Both the position numbers and the translations under genes were made by a program. DNA of 15,626 nucleotides from CAYOHP01 sp964403795 [NCBI: uncultured bacterium] (GTDB lineage Bacteria; Muiribacteriota; UBA6191; CAZXTJ01): the NCBI GenBank assembly GCA_964403795.1, contig CAYOHP010000016.1, positions 1 to 15,626 of the forward strand, in the 5' to 3' direction. The notes below the pieces were generated by a model. The model did not search any database. It worked only from the letters and a program-made list of their open reading frames with translations, and had not been told where the DNA came from. Positions 7,002 through 14,233 of this stretch are shown piece by piece (the stretch's first letter is position 1; each line of letters starts with the position of its first letter).

Positions 7002-8312
7002 GTGCGCTCGACCCGCTTCTTCCTGCCGCGCGCCCTGGTGGCGGCCGCTTGCCTGGTTCCAGTCCTTGGATTCGCCCAGCCGATCGGCTTCGACGGCCTC
7101 ACCGGGGGCGGGGCGAGCAGCGGGACGGGGAGTACCCCCGCAGGAGCTGCGAACCCCGACCGCACCGCGATCCTGCTCCTCTCCAAGCACCTGAAGCAGT
7201 TGAACGAGGAGATCGCCCGGGCGAGCCGGTTCCAGCAGGACATGCTGGCCGAGGCGGCGGCCCGGGAAGAGGCCGCCCGCAAGCGCAAGGAGGCGGCCGA
7301 GGCCGCCCGGAGGAAGGCCAACCAGCGGGCCGCCCGCAACGCCCTGATCGGGCTGGTGGGAGCGGCCACCGACACCGACGTCTCCGGGGACCTGGCGTTC
7401 CTGAACGCGGTGGACGACGTCTCGGATGCGCTCTCGGCGCGGGACGCCCAGTCCCAGGCCGATTTCCGGCGCCGGGCCATCTACACGCCCCTGCTGTTCG
7501 GCGATGACCCCGGCCTCAGGGATCTCGACAATGCCTATGTGGCCCTGCGCGAGAACCGGAACGTCCGGCGCTACGGGGCGGAGCTCGAGGCCGCCCGGGG
7601 CCGCATGCGGCAGGCCCAGGTCGAGGCCAAGGATCTCGACACGTACATCCGCTCGCTGGAGTCGGACCGGGAGAAGGCCCTGGCCATGCTCGACGGGTTC
7701 GTCCGTGACTACCTGGGCCGGGTGAACCAGCTGGTGGCGGGGATCCCCGGCTTCGTCGAGGCGTTCGGGTCGGTGCAGGACCTGGCCTTCGCCCTCGACC
7801 TCCCCCTCGACTCCCGGGAGCCCCTGGTCCTGGCGCTCACCTTCCACGTGCGCTCGTCGGATCGTGCCCAGCACGACGTGGTGGACGTGAAGCTCTCGAC
7901 GCTGCGGGAGTTCGTGGAGGACGGGTTCGCCACCCTCGTTTCCCAGCGGGAGGCGGCGGTGCGGGCGGTGGAGGCAGAGATCGCCGCAGCCCGCGCCGGA
8001 CTCACCAGCGTGGAGGAGAGGCGGGCGAGGGTGCAGACCCGGATCGACGCCGAGAAGGCCCGGTTGGCGGCGACCTCCGGGATCAAGGTCTTCACCCGCT
8101 CCGGGATCGAGAGCGAGATCCGGCGGCTCGAGAAGGAGCGGGACGCCATCGGCAACCCGGCCGCGCTCCGGGCTTCGACCCAGACCCTGGACCAGAAGCT
8201 CGCCGAGGCCCGGCACCTGCTGGCCCGGGCCCGGAGCGTCCAGGCCAGCCTGGGGCGTCTGGACCGGTCCAAGGTCGTGGCAGCGCTGGGGCAGCTCGAG
8301 CGCCTGATCTGA
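7002..8312 (+). CDS. Exported coiled-coil protein of unknown function
   Basis: The product is 436 residues if GTG 7002 is used. That start has GGGAGA (6991-6996) five bases upstream and gives a textbook signal peptide: MRSTRFFLPR, then a hydrophobic stretch (11-23) with likely cleavage after GFA (25). An in-frame TTG at 6984 would add six residues. The mature protein begins with a Gly/Ser/Thr-rich linker (31-50). Charged heptad-like regions typical of coiled coils follow at about 60-110 (Ala/Glu/Arg-rich), 185-240, 310-360 and 365-425. A less helical segment lies at 245-300 (LVLALTFHVRSSD, DVVDVKLS). No catalytic motif is seen. A periplasmic structural or scaffold role is inferred. It converges on the gene at 8412-9680, separated by a hairpin terminator. 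Confidence 0.85.
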   Translation: MRSTRFFLPRALVAAACLVPVLGFAQPIGFDGLTGGGASSGTGSTPAGAANPDRTAILLLSKHLKQLNEEIARASRFQQDMLAEAAAREEAARKRKEAAEAARRKANQRAARNALIGLVGAATDTDVSGDLAFLNAVDDVSDALSARDAQSQADFRRRAIYTPLLFGDDPGLRDLDNAYVALRENRNVRRYGAELEAARGRMRQAQVEAKDLDTYIRSLESDREKALAMLDGFVRDYLGRVNQLVAGIPGFVEAFGSVQDLAFALDLPLDSREPLVLALTFHVRSSDRAQHDVVDVKLSTLREFVEDGFATLVSQREAAVRAVEAEIAAARAGLTSVEERRARVQTRIDAEKARLAATSGIKVFTRSGIESEIRRLEKERDAIGNPAALRASTQTLDQKLAEARHLLARARSVQASLGRLDRSKVVAALGQLERLI

Positions 8313-8343
8313 ACCGGGGAATCCGCAGGCTGATGGAAAGGAC

Positions 8344-8372
8344 GAGCCCCGGCACCCGAGGTGCCGGGGCTT
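8344..8372. terminator. Bidirectional hairpin terminator
   Basis: AGCCCCGGCACC (8345-8356) pairs perfectly with GGTGCCGGGGCT (8360-8371) around a CGA loop, with an extra G-T pair outside. It lies midway in the 99-base gap between two convergent genes, so it can serve both strands. Flanking T-runs are short: CTTGG on the plus strand, CCTTTCC on the minus strand. Confidence 0.7.
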
Positions 8373-8411
8373 GGTCTCGGGGTGGGATCCCGGTGCGAGC
8401 CCTGGTGGCTC

Positions 8412-9680
8412 TCAGCGGGTCTTGGCGTAGTGCACCCCGTCGAACTTGTACTCGTTCCAGTAGACCTGGCCCTTCTCGACGTGGACCTGGTAGGGGATCT
8501 GCTCGACCTCGCCGCTGGGGAACTGGAGGGTGAGGACTCCCTGCTGGCGGTCGCCCTGGGCACTCCAGCGGCCGCTCGCCGAGCTGTCGTTGGCGACTCC
8601 CCAGTTGCCGGTGTTGACCCCGTACTGGTTCGAGAACTGCCCGGTGTAGGCGGCCTCCCGTCCCGAGGACCAGGTCCCGTTGGGGTAGAGGGTGTAGGTC
8701 GTCTGGCTGTTGGCGGTGCTGGTCGTCCAGGTGCCGACCAGGAACGAGGTGTCGCCGCTCGGACCGCCGGGCTGGCCAGCGCCGGGGCCTCCCGGAGACC
8801 CGCCGCCGAAACGGCCGGGCGACCCACCCGGGGCACCGCCCCAGGCTCCGCCCTCGGACTGGCCGCCCCAACCTCCCGGAGCGCCTCCCCAGTTGCCGGG
8901 AGCGCTGCCGGCCGGAGCCCCTCCCCAGGCACCACCGGCCGGAGGCCCGCCCCAAGCGCCTCCCGGCATCGTCCCGCCCCAGTTGCCGGCGGGTTCCTCT
9001 CCTTCGTCCGCCCCGTCGCCGTCGTCCTCGTCCGCCCAGCCGGGGGTACCACCCGGCGCCGACCCAGTGGGAGGGACACCGCGGGGCACTGTGCCCGCGG
9101 GAACCGCGGCTGCCGAGGACCCGGCAGCTCCCGGCGTGGCCGGCGTGAGCGAGGCCAGTACGGCCTTGGCCGCGGCCAGCAGCCTGGCCTCGGGGCGAGG
9201 GCCTTCGGGCATGGCCACCACCACCGCGCCGCCGGCCGGTCCCACCGTCTTCACGAAGACCCGGGTCACCATGTGGCCGCCGGTCCCGGCGACCTCGAAG
9301 TCGCCTTCCACCATGCCGTCAGCGCCGCTGGCGAGAGCCCCCTTGGGGACCAGGGGTACGCCGCCGGCGTGCAGCCCCTGGCCCATGGCTCCGGCGAGTT
9401 CGGCGGGGTTGGCGATGGGGTGGGGGATCACCAGCAGCGCACCCGGGACCTGGGGAGACTGGAGGTAGCCTCCTTCGGCGGTGACCTCGAACTGGAACCC
9501 GGCGGGCGGGACGAGCCGGAAGGGCCAGCCCGGGTCGCCCATGGGTCCGGGCTTGGCGACGGCCGGCCCGGTGCCGGCCAGCGCGAGACCGAGGAAGAGC
9601 CCGAGGCTTCCCAGCCGGCCCCCGGACGACTCCGGACCTCGCCAACGCGACCTGCTACCCGCCGACCAGGAACCGAGCAC
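8412..9680 (-). CDS. Secreted protein with Gly/Trp-rich WGG repeats
   Basis: The product is 422 residues. The GTG start at 9680 has GAGGAGGT five bases upstream (9686-9693). A signal peptide with a long basic n-region and a hydrophobic run at about 24-36 probably ends after AVA (42). Residues 50-180 form an N-terminal alpha/beta domain (FRLVPPAGFQFEV, ALLVIPHPIANP, AVVVAMPEG), perhaps of the PsbP/Mog1 type, not certain. Residues 181-230 are a Pro/Ala/Gly linker ending in an acidic patch (DEDDGDGADEGEE). Residues 231-309 are Gly/Pro/Trp-rich, with WGG at 234, 243, 252, 264, 271 and 280. Residues 312-422 form a Tyr/Trp-rich beta domain (GTWTTS, YTLYPNGTWSSG, YTGQFSNQYGV) with a lipocalin-like look. 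No catalytic residues are evident. Surface binding or adhesion is a guess. A 96-base gap separates it from the upstream dehydrogenase gene on the same strand, so an operon is possible. Confidence 0.85.
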   Translation of the reverse strand: MLGSWSAGSRSRWRGPESSGGRLGSLGLFLGLALAGTGPAVAKPGPMGDPGWPFRLVPPAGFQFEVTAEGGYLQSPQVPGALLVIPHPIANPAELAGAMGQGLHAGGVPLVPKGALASGADGMVEGDFEVAGTGGHMVTRVFVKTVGPAGGAVVVAMPEGPRPEARLLAAAKAVLASLTPATPGAAGSSAAAVPAGTVPRGVPPTGSAPGGTPGWADEDDGDGADEGEEPAGNWGGTMPGGAWGGPPAGGAWGGAPAGSAPGNWGGAPGGWGGQSEGGAWGGAPGGSPGRFGGGSPGGPGAGQPGGPSGDTSFLVGTWTTSTANSQTTYTLYPNGTWSSGREAAYTGQFSNQYGVNTGNWGVANDSSASGRWSAQGDRQQGVLTLQFPSGEVEQIPYQVHVEKGQVYWNEYKFDGVHYAKTR

Positions 9681-9776
9681 GAACGACCTCCTCGGAGACG
9701 CGACCGCATCCTCGCACGGCCCATCGTCTCCCGGTAAGTGGTCGATCCCTGCGTAAAGGTGACGGACCTCCCGGTG

Positions 9777-10838
9777 TCAGCGTCGGAACCACCCGGAGTC
9801 GACCATTTGCTGGAACATCTCCTCCATGGACTGGCGCAGGGGGCGGTAGGTGACGCCCAATTCCCGGATCGCCTTGCGGTTGTCGGCCCGGAATGGGACG
9901 TCGACGTTGGCGGAGACGGCGCGCCGGGTCATGTTGCGGTTGACCAGGGGACCGAACAGCCAACAGGCCCACTTGGGCAGAGCGAAGCGAGGGATCGGGA
10001 AGCGATCCCCGAACTTCCCGACCAGGCAGCCGGCCATGGCGTGGAGGTCGGTCTCGTGCCCGGAGACGATGTACCGACCCTCTGCGTCCGGCGAGAAGCC
10101 GGCGGCCAGGTGGGCCTGGGCCACGTCGCGGACGTCGACCACTCCCATTCCCCAGCGGGGGATCCCGGTCCGGAGCGTTCCGTCCCCGTACTGGCGGAGG
10201 ATGTTGAAGCTCTCCGAGGTGGAGGCCGGATTGGTACCGGGTCCTACCACCAGCGAGGGATTCACCACCACCAACCGCCATCGGGTCTGGGTACCGGCGA
10301 TGCGCCACGCCTCGCGCTCGGCCAGGGTCTTCGAATACGAGTAGGGACCGTGCTCGAGGGAGGAGGTGGTGTTCCAGACCTCCTCGGTGAGGACCCCTCC
10401 GGGGGCCTTGGCGATGTCGGCGTTGTCCCCGTAGATGGCGGCGACCGAGCTGGTCAGCACCACCCTCTCCACGCTCCCGGTCCGGCAGGCCTCCTCGAGC
10501 ACGTTCCGGGTCCCGAGCAGGGCGGGGTCGACCAGCTCCCGCTGGGGATCGCTGACCTCGGTGGTGAAGGGGGAGGCGGTGTGGAAGACCACCCGGCACC
10601 CGGCCATGGCCTCCCGGTAGGAGCCCTGGTCGAGGAGGTCGGCCTTGAAGAACCGGAGCCGCTCCGGGACCTTCTCCGCCATGGCCACCAGGTGCCCGAT
10701 CTTCTCGGGCTTGTCGGGGGAGCGGACCGCGGCGTGGACGGTGGCGCCCGCCTCCAGCAGCCCCTTCACGATCCAGCCCGCGAGGTAGCCCGTGGCACCC
10801 GTCACCAGCACCGGCGAGCCGGTCTCGATCCTCTGCAT
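9777..10838 (-). CDS. NAD(P)-dependent epimerase/dihydroflavonol-4-reductase-like enzyme
   Basis: The product is 353 residues, an extended short-chain dehydrogenase. The cofactor motif is TGATGYLAG (13-21), followed by the basic AAVRSPDK (36-43) typical of NADP-preferring dihydroflavonol-reductase-like enzymes. Ser131 (LTSSVAAIYG) and Tyr166-x3-Lys170 (PYSYSK) complete the active site, and VVNPSLVVGPG (191-201) is the expected post-active-site segment. It probably reduces a keto group or an aldehyde; the substrate cannot be read from the sequence. It has the same fold as OleD 4 kb away, but a different Rossmann motif and catalytic surroundings, so it is not a recent duplicate. The ATG at 10838 follows GGGAGG (10846-10851). 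The gene is divergent from the lytic transglycosylase, with 261 bases between the starts. Confidence 0.9.
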   Translation of the reverse strand: MQRIETGSPVLVTGATGYLAGWIVKGLLEAGATVHAAVRSPDKPEKIGHLVAMAEKVPERLRFFKADLLDQGSYREAMAGCRVVFHTASPFTTEVSDPQRELVDPALLGTRNVLEEACRTGSVERVVLTSSVAAIYGDNADIAKAPGGVLTEEVWNTTSSLEHGPYSYSKTLAEREAWRIAGTQTRWRLVVVNPSLVVGPGTNPASTSESFNILRQYGDGTLRTGIPRWGMGVVDVRDVAQAHLAAGFSPDAEGRYIVSGHETDLHAMAGCLVGKFGDRFPIPRFALPKWACWLFGPLVNRNMTRRAVSANVDVPFRADNRKAIRELGVTYRPLRQSMEEMFQQMVDSGWFRR

Positions 10839-10935
10839 CCCGTGGCCTCCCAGGGTCGCTACCTCGGCCGACTCGCCCTCGGAGCGGCCTCGACCATCGT
10901 ACAGGCCCCCGGGTCCCGCTCCCTCCGGGACGCAA

Positions 10936-10975
10936 GATCGCGAGGCGGGGGCTCGCGGATTCGCGAGGAGCGATC
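10936..10975. repeat. Nested inverted and direct repeats in the divergent gap
   Basis: The 8-base direct repeat TCGCGAGG occurs at 10938-10945 and 10961-10968. Between the copies, CTCGCG (10952-10957) is complementary to the core of both, so it can pair left (7-base loop) or right (4-base loop) but not both at once. GATCGC (10936-10941) and GCGATC (10970-10975) form an outer inverted repeat. It could be an operator or a switching leader structure for the transglycosylase gene. Confidence 0.4.
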
Positions 10976-10978
10976 GGA

Positions 10979-10999
10979 GAGAGGAGGTGAAGCCCTCTC
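10979..10999 (+). promoter_or_regulatory. Hairpin enclosing an orphan Shine-Dalgarno-like sequence
   Basis: GAGAGG (10979-10984) can pair with CCTCTC (10994-10999). AGGAGGTGA at 10982-10990 is an excellent ribosome binding sequence, yet no ATG, GTG or TTG lies 4-12 bases after it. It is more than 100 bases ahead of the transglycosylase start. Confidence 0.25.
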
Positions 11000-11099
11000 C
11001 AGGAGCGGATCGCGTCCGTGCTGCCAGGCCGGCACGGGTCCTGCGAAGGGGGGATGCGTATCCCGACCGTCGACCTTCACCCCCGAGAGGAGATCGAAG

Positions 11100-11993
11100 A
11101 TGAAGACCGGTGCGATCCGCCGAGTACCCTTGCCCTTCGCCCTGACGTTCGTCCTGGGGGCGTTCGTTCCCGCGATCCGTGCCGACCTGCTCGGAGTGGG
11201 CCCCGGAGCCGAGCTGCCGGGATCCGCCAGCCCGACCGGAGCTCCCGAGGCCGCTCCCATGGAGGTCGCCGCTCCCGCGACCGTGGAGGTCGCGCCCGGC
11301 TCCGAGGTACAGGCCTCCCGCCTCGATCCGGCCCTGGCCGAACGCATCCTGCGGGCTGCCGGGTACTTCGCCCCCGGCATCCATGCCTATCACCGGCGCT
11401 CGGGGTCCCGGTCCCCCTTCGAGTCGGCCCTGCGAGCCCTGGCCTGGGGCTACACCTACCAGCGTCCCCGGAACACTCCGGCCCTCGATGCCCGCACCTG
11501 GGGTTGGCTGCGCTCGGAGGCGGGGCTGGTCACCGCGGCCCGACGCCGCTGGCAGGGGTATCCGAACCTGGACGCCGGCAGCCAGCCCGCCCTGTGGGAG
11601 GAGATGATCCGCCGGGCCGCCACCCACCTGACCGCGGTCTCCGATCCCGCCAGCCGTCACCGGCTCCTCAAGGCCCTGATGGTGGTCGAGTCCCGCAAGC
11701 TCCATTGGCAGGGCTATGTGCCGATCGTGTCCTTCGCCGGGGCGGTGGGTGCCTGCCAGCTCCTGCCCCGCACCGCGCTCTCGGCGGAGGTGGCCCGCAA
11801 CCACCACGACCCGGCGGAGAACATGCAGGCGGCGGCCCGGTACTTGAACTCCCTGATCCGGGGTGCGGGCAGCCTGCGCCTCGCCCTGGCCCGCTACAAC
11901 GGCGGCGTGGATCCCCCGGCCGAGAGCTTCACCGCCTACGCGGACAAGATCCTCCGCCTCTACCGGGCCGGTTCGGGACGGAGGACGGCTTGA
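11100..11993 (+). CDS. Secreted lytic transglycosylase, SLT domain
   Basis: The product is 297 residues. Lytic transglycosylases cleave the glycan strands of peptidoglycan between MurNAc and GlcNAc, leaving 1,6-anhydro-MurNAc. A signal peptide (MKTGAIRRVP, hydrophobic 11-23) likely ends after IRA (28); no lipobox cysteine is present, so it is a soluble periplasmic enzyme. Residues 35-75 are a Pro/Ala linker. The catalytic domain spans about 165-290, with Glu197 in MVVESRKL, GAVGACQLLP (214-223; canonical GxxGxMQ with Cys in place of Met), NMQAAARYLN (241-250) and ALARYNGG (262-269). The ATG at 11100 has GAGAGGAGAT (11085-11094) upstream. The final 34 bases overlap the 3' end of the kinase gene on the opposite strand. 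Confidence 0.9.
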   Translation: MKTGAIRRVPLPFALTFVLGAFVPAIRADLLGVGPGAELPGSASPTGAPEAAPMEVAAPATVEVAPGSEVQASRLDPALAERILRAAGYFAPGIHAYHRRSGSRSPFESALRALAWGYTYQRPRNTPALDARTWGWLRSEAGLVTAARRRWQGYPNLDAGSQPALWEEMIRRAATHLTAVSDPASRHRLLKALMVVESRKLHWQGYVPIVSFAGAVGACQLLPRTALSAEVARNHHDPAENMQAAARYLNSLIRGAGSLRLALARYNGGVDPPAESFTAYADKILRLYRAGSGRRTA

Positions 11994-14203
11994 GGCGGGA
12001 GGGTGGCCGGCTCACCCTGCCGTGCCCGGATGAGCTTGGAACGGTAGCCCTGCATCCTCGGATCCGGGGAGGCCTCGGCCCGGGCCAGGATCCAGTCCCA
12101 CTCCTCGGCCGAGGCGCCGCTCCCCGCAGGGCGGGAGGCCCCTGCGAGCAGCGCCTCGGCCCAGACCAGCTCCTCGGTGGGGCTGCGTTCCCGGGCAGGG
12201 ATCGAGCGGAGCTCGGCCAGGACCCAGGCGGTCTCGACCGGGGTCTTGTCCTCGGTCATCAACTGTACGGCCCACCCCAGCGCCAGGGCCCGCCCCAGGC
12301 GTCCGCTGGGGGTGGAAGGAAGCCCCGAAGCCCGACGCAGGGCCCGGAGTTCCTCCTCGGTGTCCCTCGGCTCCCGGATGGCTCCCGCGGTCCAGGCCCG
12401 GTTGCGTACCCGGATCCGGGCGCAGTCCACCAGCCACTCCTGGGGGCTCTGCGGTTCGCTGCGGGGCGGGGGCGACTCATCGAAGGCGAGCAGCGCGAAC
12501 AGGGGCCGGAGTTCCTCGTCGATGGCCCGTGCCAGCGAGAGGGCGATCCAGTCGGACTGCGCGGTTGCCGCGAGCCACTCCAGTCCGGTTGCCTGGAATT
12601 TCCGGGCCCGGACGACGCCGCTCGAGAGGACCATCGCCATCTCGTGGCGACTCTTGGCACCGGGCAAGGACATCATCACGTAGCGCCAGGGGTCGAGGCG
12701 GCCGCCGAGCAGCGACCGCCAGGTGTCGATCCGGGGCGGGAACCGGGGCTGACGCTGCAGCATGTTCATGGCGTTGCTGGCAGCCATCACGATCGTCATG
12801 GCGGCCAGGTGGGGCGGCAGCTCTTCACCGTCGATCTCGGTCTGGAAGGCGCGGAGTTCTGCGATCGCCTCGTCCCAGGCGAGGAGGCAGGTCCAGGCCG
12901 ATCGGGGGAGGTCGCGGGCGGACCCGGGGGAGTCGGCGAGTCCGGGAAGCGAGAGCCGGAACCGGTCGAAACGCTCCTGGTCCTCGGGATCGACCTCGAC
13001 GGCCGGGGCAGCTCCATGCGCGGGAACCATGCCGGACCGGGGCGGCACCGACCCGGAGGCGAGGGCTCCTCCCGACCCGAGGCTCGGATCGCCCGGGCCG
13101 GAGGTCCGAGGGCGGGTGGGACGCACTCCCCCGGGCGCCAGGGCCAGTGTCCCTCCCAGCACCGCGACGACGAAGATCGCGGCCAGCCAGGGGCGGAGAT
13201 CACGCCCGTGACCTCGCCGGGCACGGCCCCGCTGGGGAGTCCTGCCCTCGGCTGCCGGCATCGCTCCGGTAGCAGCGCCGAGCGGAGCCTCGGCTCCGTG
13301 CTGGGCGTCGACCCCGGAGCCAGGGACCGGTGCCACCCCGGCCATCACCGCGGTCCCGCCTCCCGGCGCCGGTAGCGGTCGATCCCCAACGTGGTCCCGC
13401 CACCGCCTCAGTCGCTCCAGGGCGATCCCGGCCGAGTCGGGTCGGGCGCTCGGATCGCGGGCCACGAGATCGAGAACCAGCTCACGCAGGCCCGCCGGCA
13501 GGTCGTCGGGCAGGACCGGGACGGAGTCGGAGAGCCGGATCCGGAGCAGGTCCTGGAGATCCCCTCCGCTGCCCGGCAGGCTCCCCGTGAGGCAGCGGAG
13601 GGCCACCAGCCCGGCTGCATAGAGATCGCTGGCCGGATCGGCCCCTCGCCCCGAGAGAACCTCGGGCGCGGCATACATGGGGGTGCAGGGCGAGGCGCCG
13701 GTGGCGGTCGGGCCGAAGGGGGAGGCCAGGTCCTTGATCAGGCCCAGGTCGAGGACCAGACCGCGACCGTCTTCGGTGACCAGCAGGTTGGCCGGCTTCA
13801 GGTCCCGGTGGAGCAGGTCCTGTCCGTGGAGGTAGGCGAGGCAGTCGAGCAAATCCTCCAGGATCGGCAGGACGGCCTCGATCGGAAGACGGGTCTCGCG
13901 GCGCAGCCGATCATGCAGGGTCTCGCCCGCGAGGTAGCGGAAGAAGAGATGCAGGTCCCGATCTCCCCACTGGGATCCCAGGTACGGCTCGAGGCGCGGG
14001 TGCTTCAATGCCTCCAGCCGGCGCAGCCAGATGCCGATCCGCTCCCCGGTCTCGACCAGCTGCCGGCCGTGGCCCTCGACCCGGATCTCCTTGTGGACGA
14101 CCAGCGAGTCGTCGTGGCGCCAGCGAGCGAGGAAGACCTGGGCCGCGGCGCCCGCGCCCAGCGGCCGGATCCGCTCCAGCTCGTCGAGGCGAGGGAGGAC
14201 CAT
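11960..14203 (-). CDS. Membrane Ser/Thr protein kinase with a novel outer domain
   Basis: The product is 747 residues from ATG 14203; ATG 14221 would add six. Kinase domain, about 8-270: Gly loop LGAGAAAQVFLA (15-26; third Gly is Ala21), Lys38 in VVHKEI, HRDLKPANLL (132-141) with Asp134, Lys136 and Asn139, DLG instead of DFG (152-154), AAPE (178-181) and Asp193. All catalytic residues are present, so it should be active. A low-complexity juxtamembrane linker (275-335) precedes one membrane helix (336-356, LRPWLAAIFVVAVLGG). The remaining 390 residues would lie in the periplasm: a Pro/Gly linker to about 400, then a mainly helical domain (405-735) rich in Trp and Arg that I do not recognise and that contains no PASTA repeats. 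It may sense envelope state. It is divergent from the FHA sigma-54 activator, a likely phosphorylation target. Neither start has a clear ribosome binding site. Confidence 0.9.
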   Translation of the reverse strand: MVLPRLDELERIRPLGAGAAAQVFLARWRHDDSLVVHKEIRVEGHGRQLVETGERIGIWLRRLEALKHPRLEPYLGSQWGDRDLHLFFRYLAGETLHDRLRRETRLPIEAVLPILEDLLDCLAYLHGQDLLHRDLKPANLLVTEDGRGLVLDLGLIKDLASPFGPTATGASPCTPMYAAPEVLSGRGADPASDLYAAGLVALRCLTGSLPGSGGDLQDLLRIRLSDSVPVLPDDLPAGLRELVLDLVARDPSARPDSAGIALERLRRWRDHVGDRPLPAPGGGTAVMAGVAPVPGSGVDAQHGAEAPLGAATGAMPAAEGRTPQRGRARRGHGRDLRPWLAAIFVVAVLGGTLALAPGGVRPTRPRTSGPGDPSLGSGGALASGSVPPRSGMVPAHGAAPAVEVDPEDQERFDRFRLSLPGLADSPGSARDLPRSAWTCLLAWDEAIAELRAFQTEIDGEELPPHLAAMTIVMAASNAMNMLQRQPRFPPRIDTWRSLLGGRLDPWRYVMMSLPGAKSRHEMAMVLSSGVVRARKFQATGLEWLAATAQSDWIALSLARAIDEELRPLFALLAFDESPPPRSEPQSPQEWLVDCARIRVRNRAWTAGAIREPRDTEEELRALRRASGLPSTPSGRLGRALALGWAVQLMTEDKTPVETAWVLAELRSIPARERSPTEELVWAEALLAGASRPAGSGASAEEWDWILARAEASPDPRMQGYRSKLIRARQGEPATLPPQAVLRPEPAR

Positions 14204-14208
14204 ACCGA

Positions 14209-14224
14209 CCGATGGTATCATCGG
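14209..14224. promoter_or_regulatory. Palindrome and extended -10 between divergent regulator genes
   Basis: CCGATG (14209-14214), GTAT and CATCGG (14219-14224) form a perfect inverted repeat in the 30-base gap. It contains TGGTATCAT (14213-14221), an extended -10 box with 5 of 6 hexamer matches, which would start plus-strand transcription near 14228, about six bases before the activator ATG. The minus strand reads TGATACCAT, a weaker extended -10 aimed at the kinase start. No -35 box is visible for either. This may be an operator over two back-to-back leaderless promoters. Confidence 0.4.
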
Positions 14225-14233
14225 CCCCGCCCC

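Noticed and set aside
6885-8216. Minus-strand open frame of 443 codons opposite the coiled-coil protein
   Set aside because: The plus-strand product has a signal peptide, a ribosome binding site and heptad regions; the antisense frame has no such support.
8710-9468. Plus-strand Pro-rich open frame opposite the WGG-repeat gene
   Set aside because: It is the complement of Gly/Trp codons (read as Pro/Ala), and no ribosome binding site supports it, whereas the minus-strand gene has a strong one and a signal peptide.
12654-12670. TTGGCAC resembling a sigma-54 -24 box
   Set aside because: It lies inside the kinase coding region with no matching -12 element or nearby downstream gene on that strand.
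11018-13375. Plus-strand open frame of 785 codons across the transglycosylase and opposite the kinase
   Set aside because: It is out of frame with the transglycosylase and antisense to the kinase, both of which have clear motifs; the translation is Arg/Pro/Gly-rich noise.
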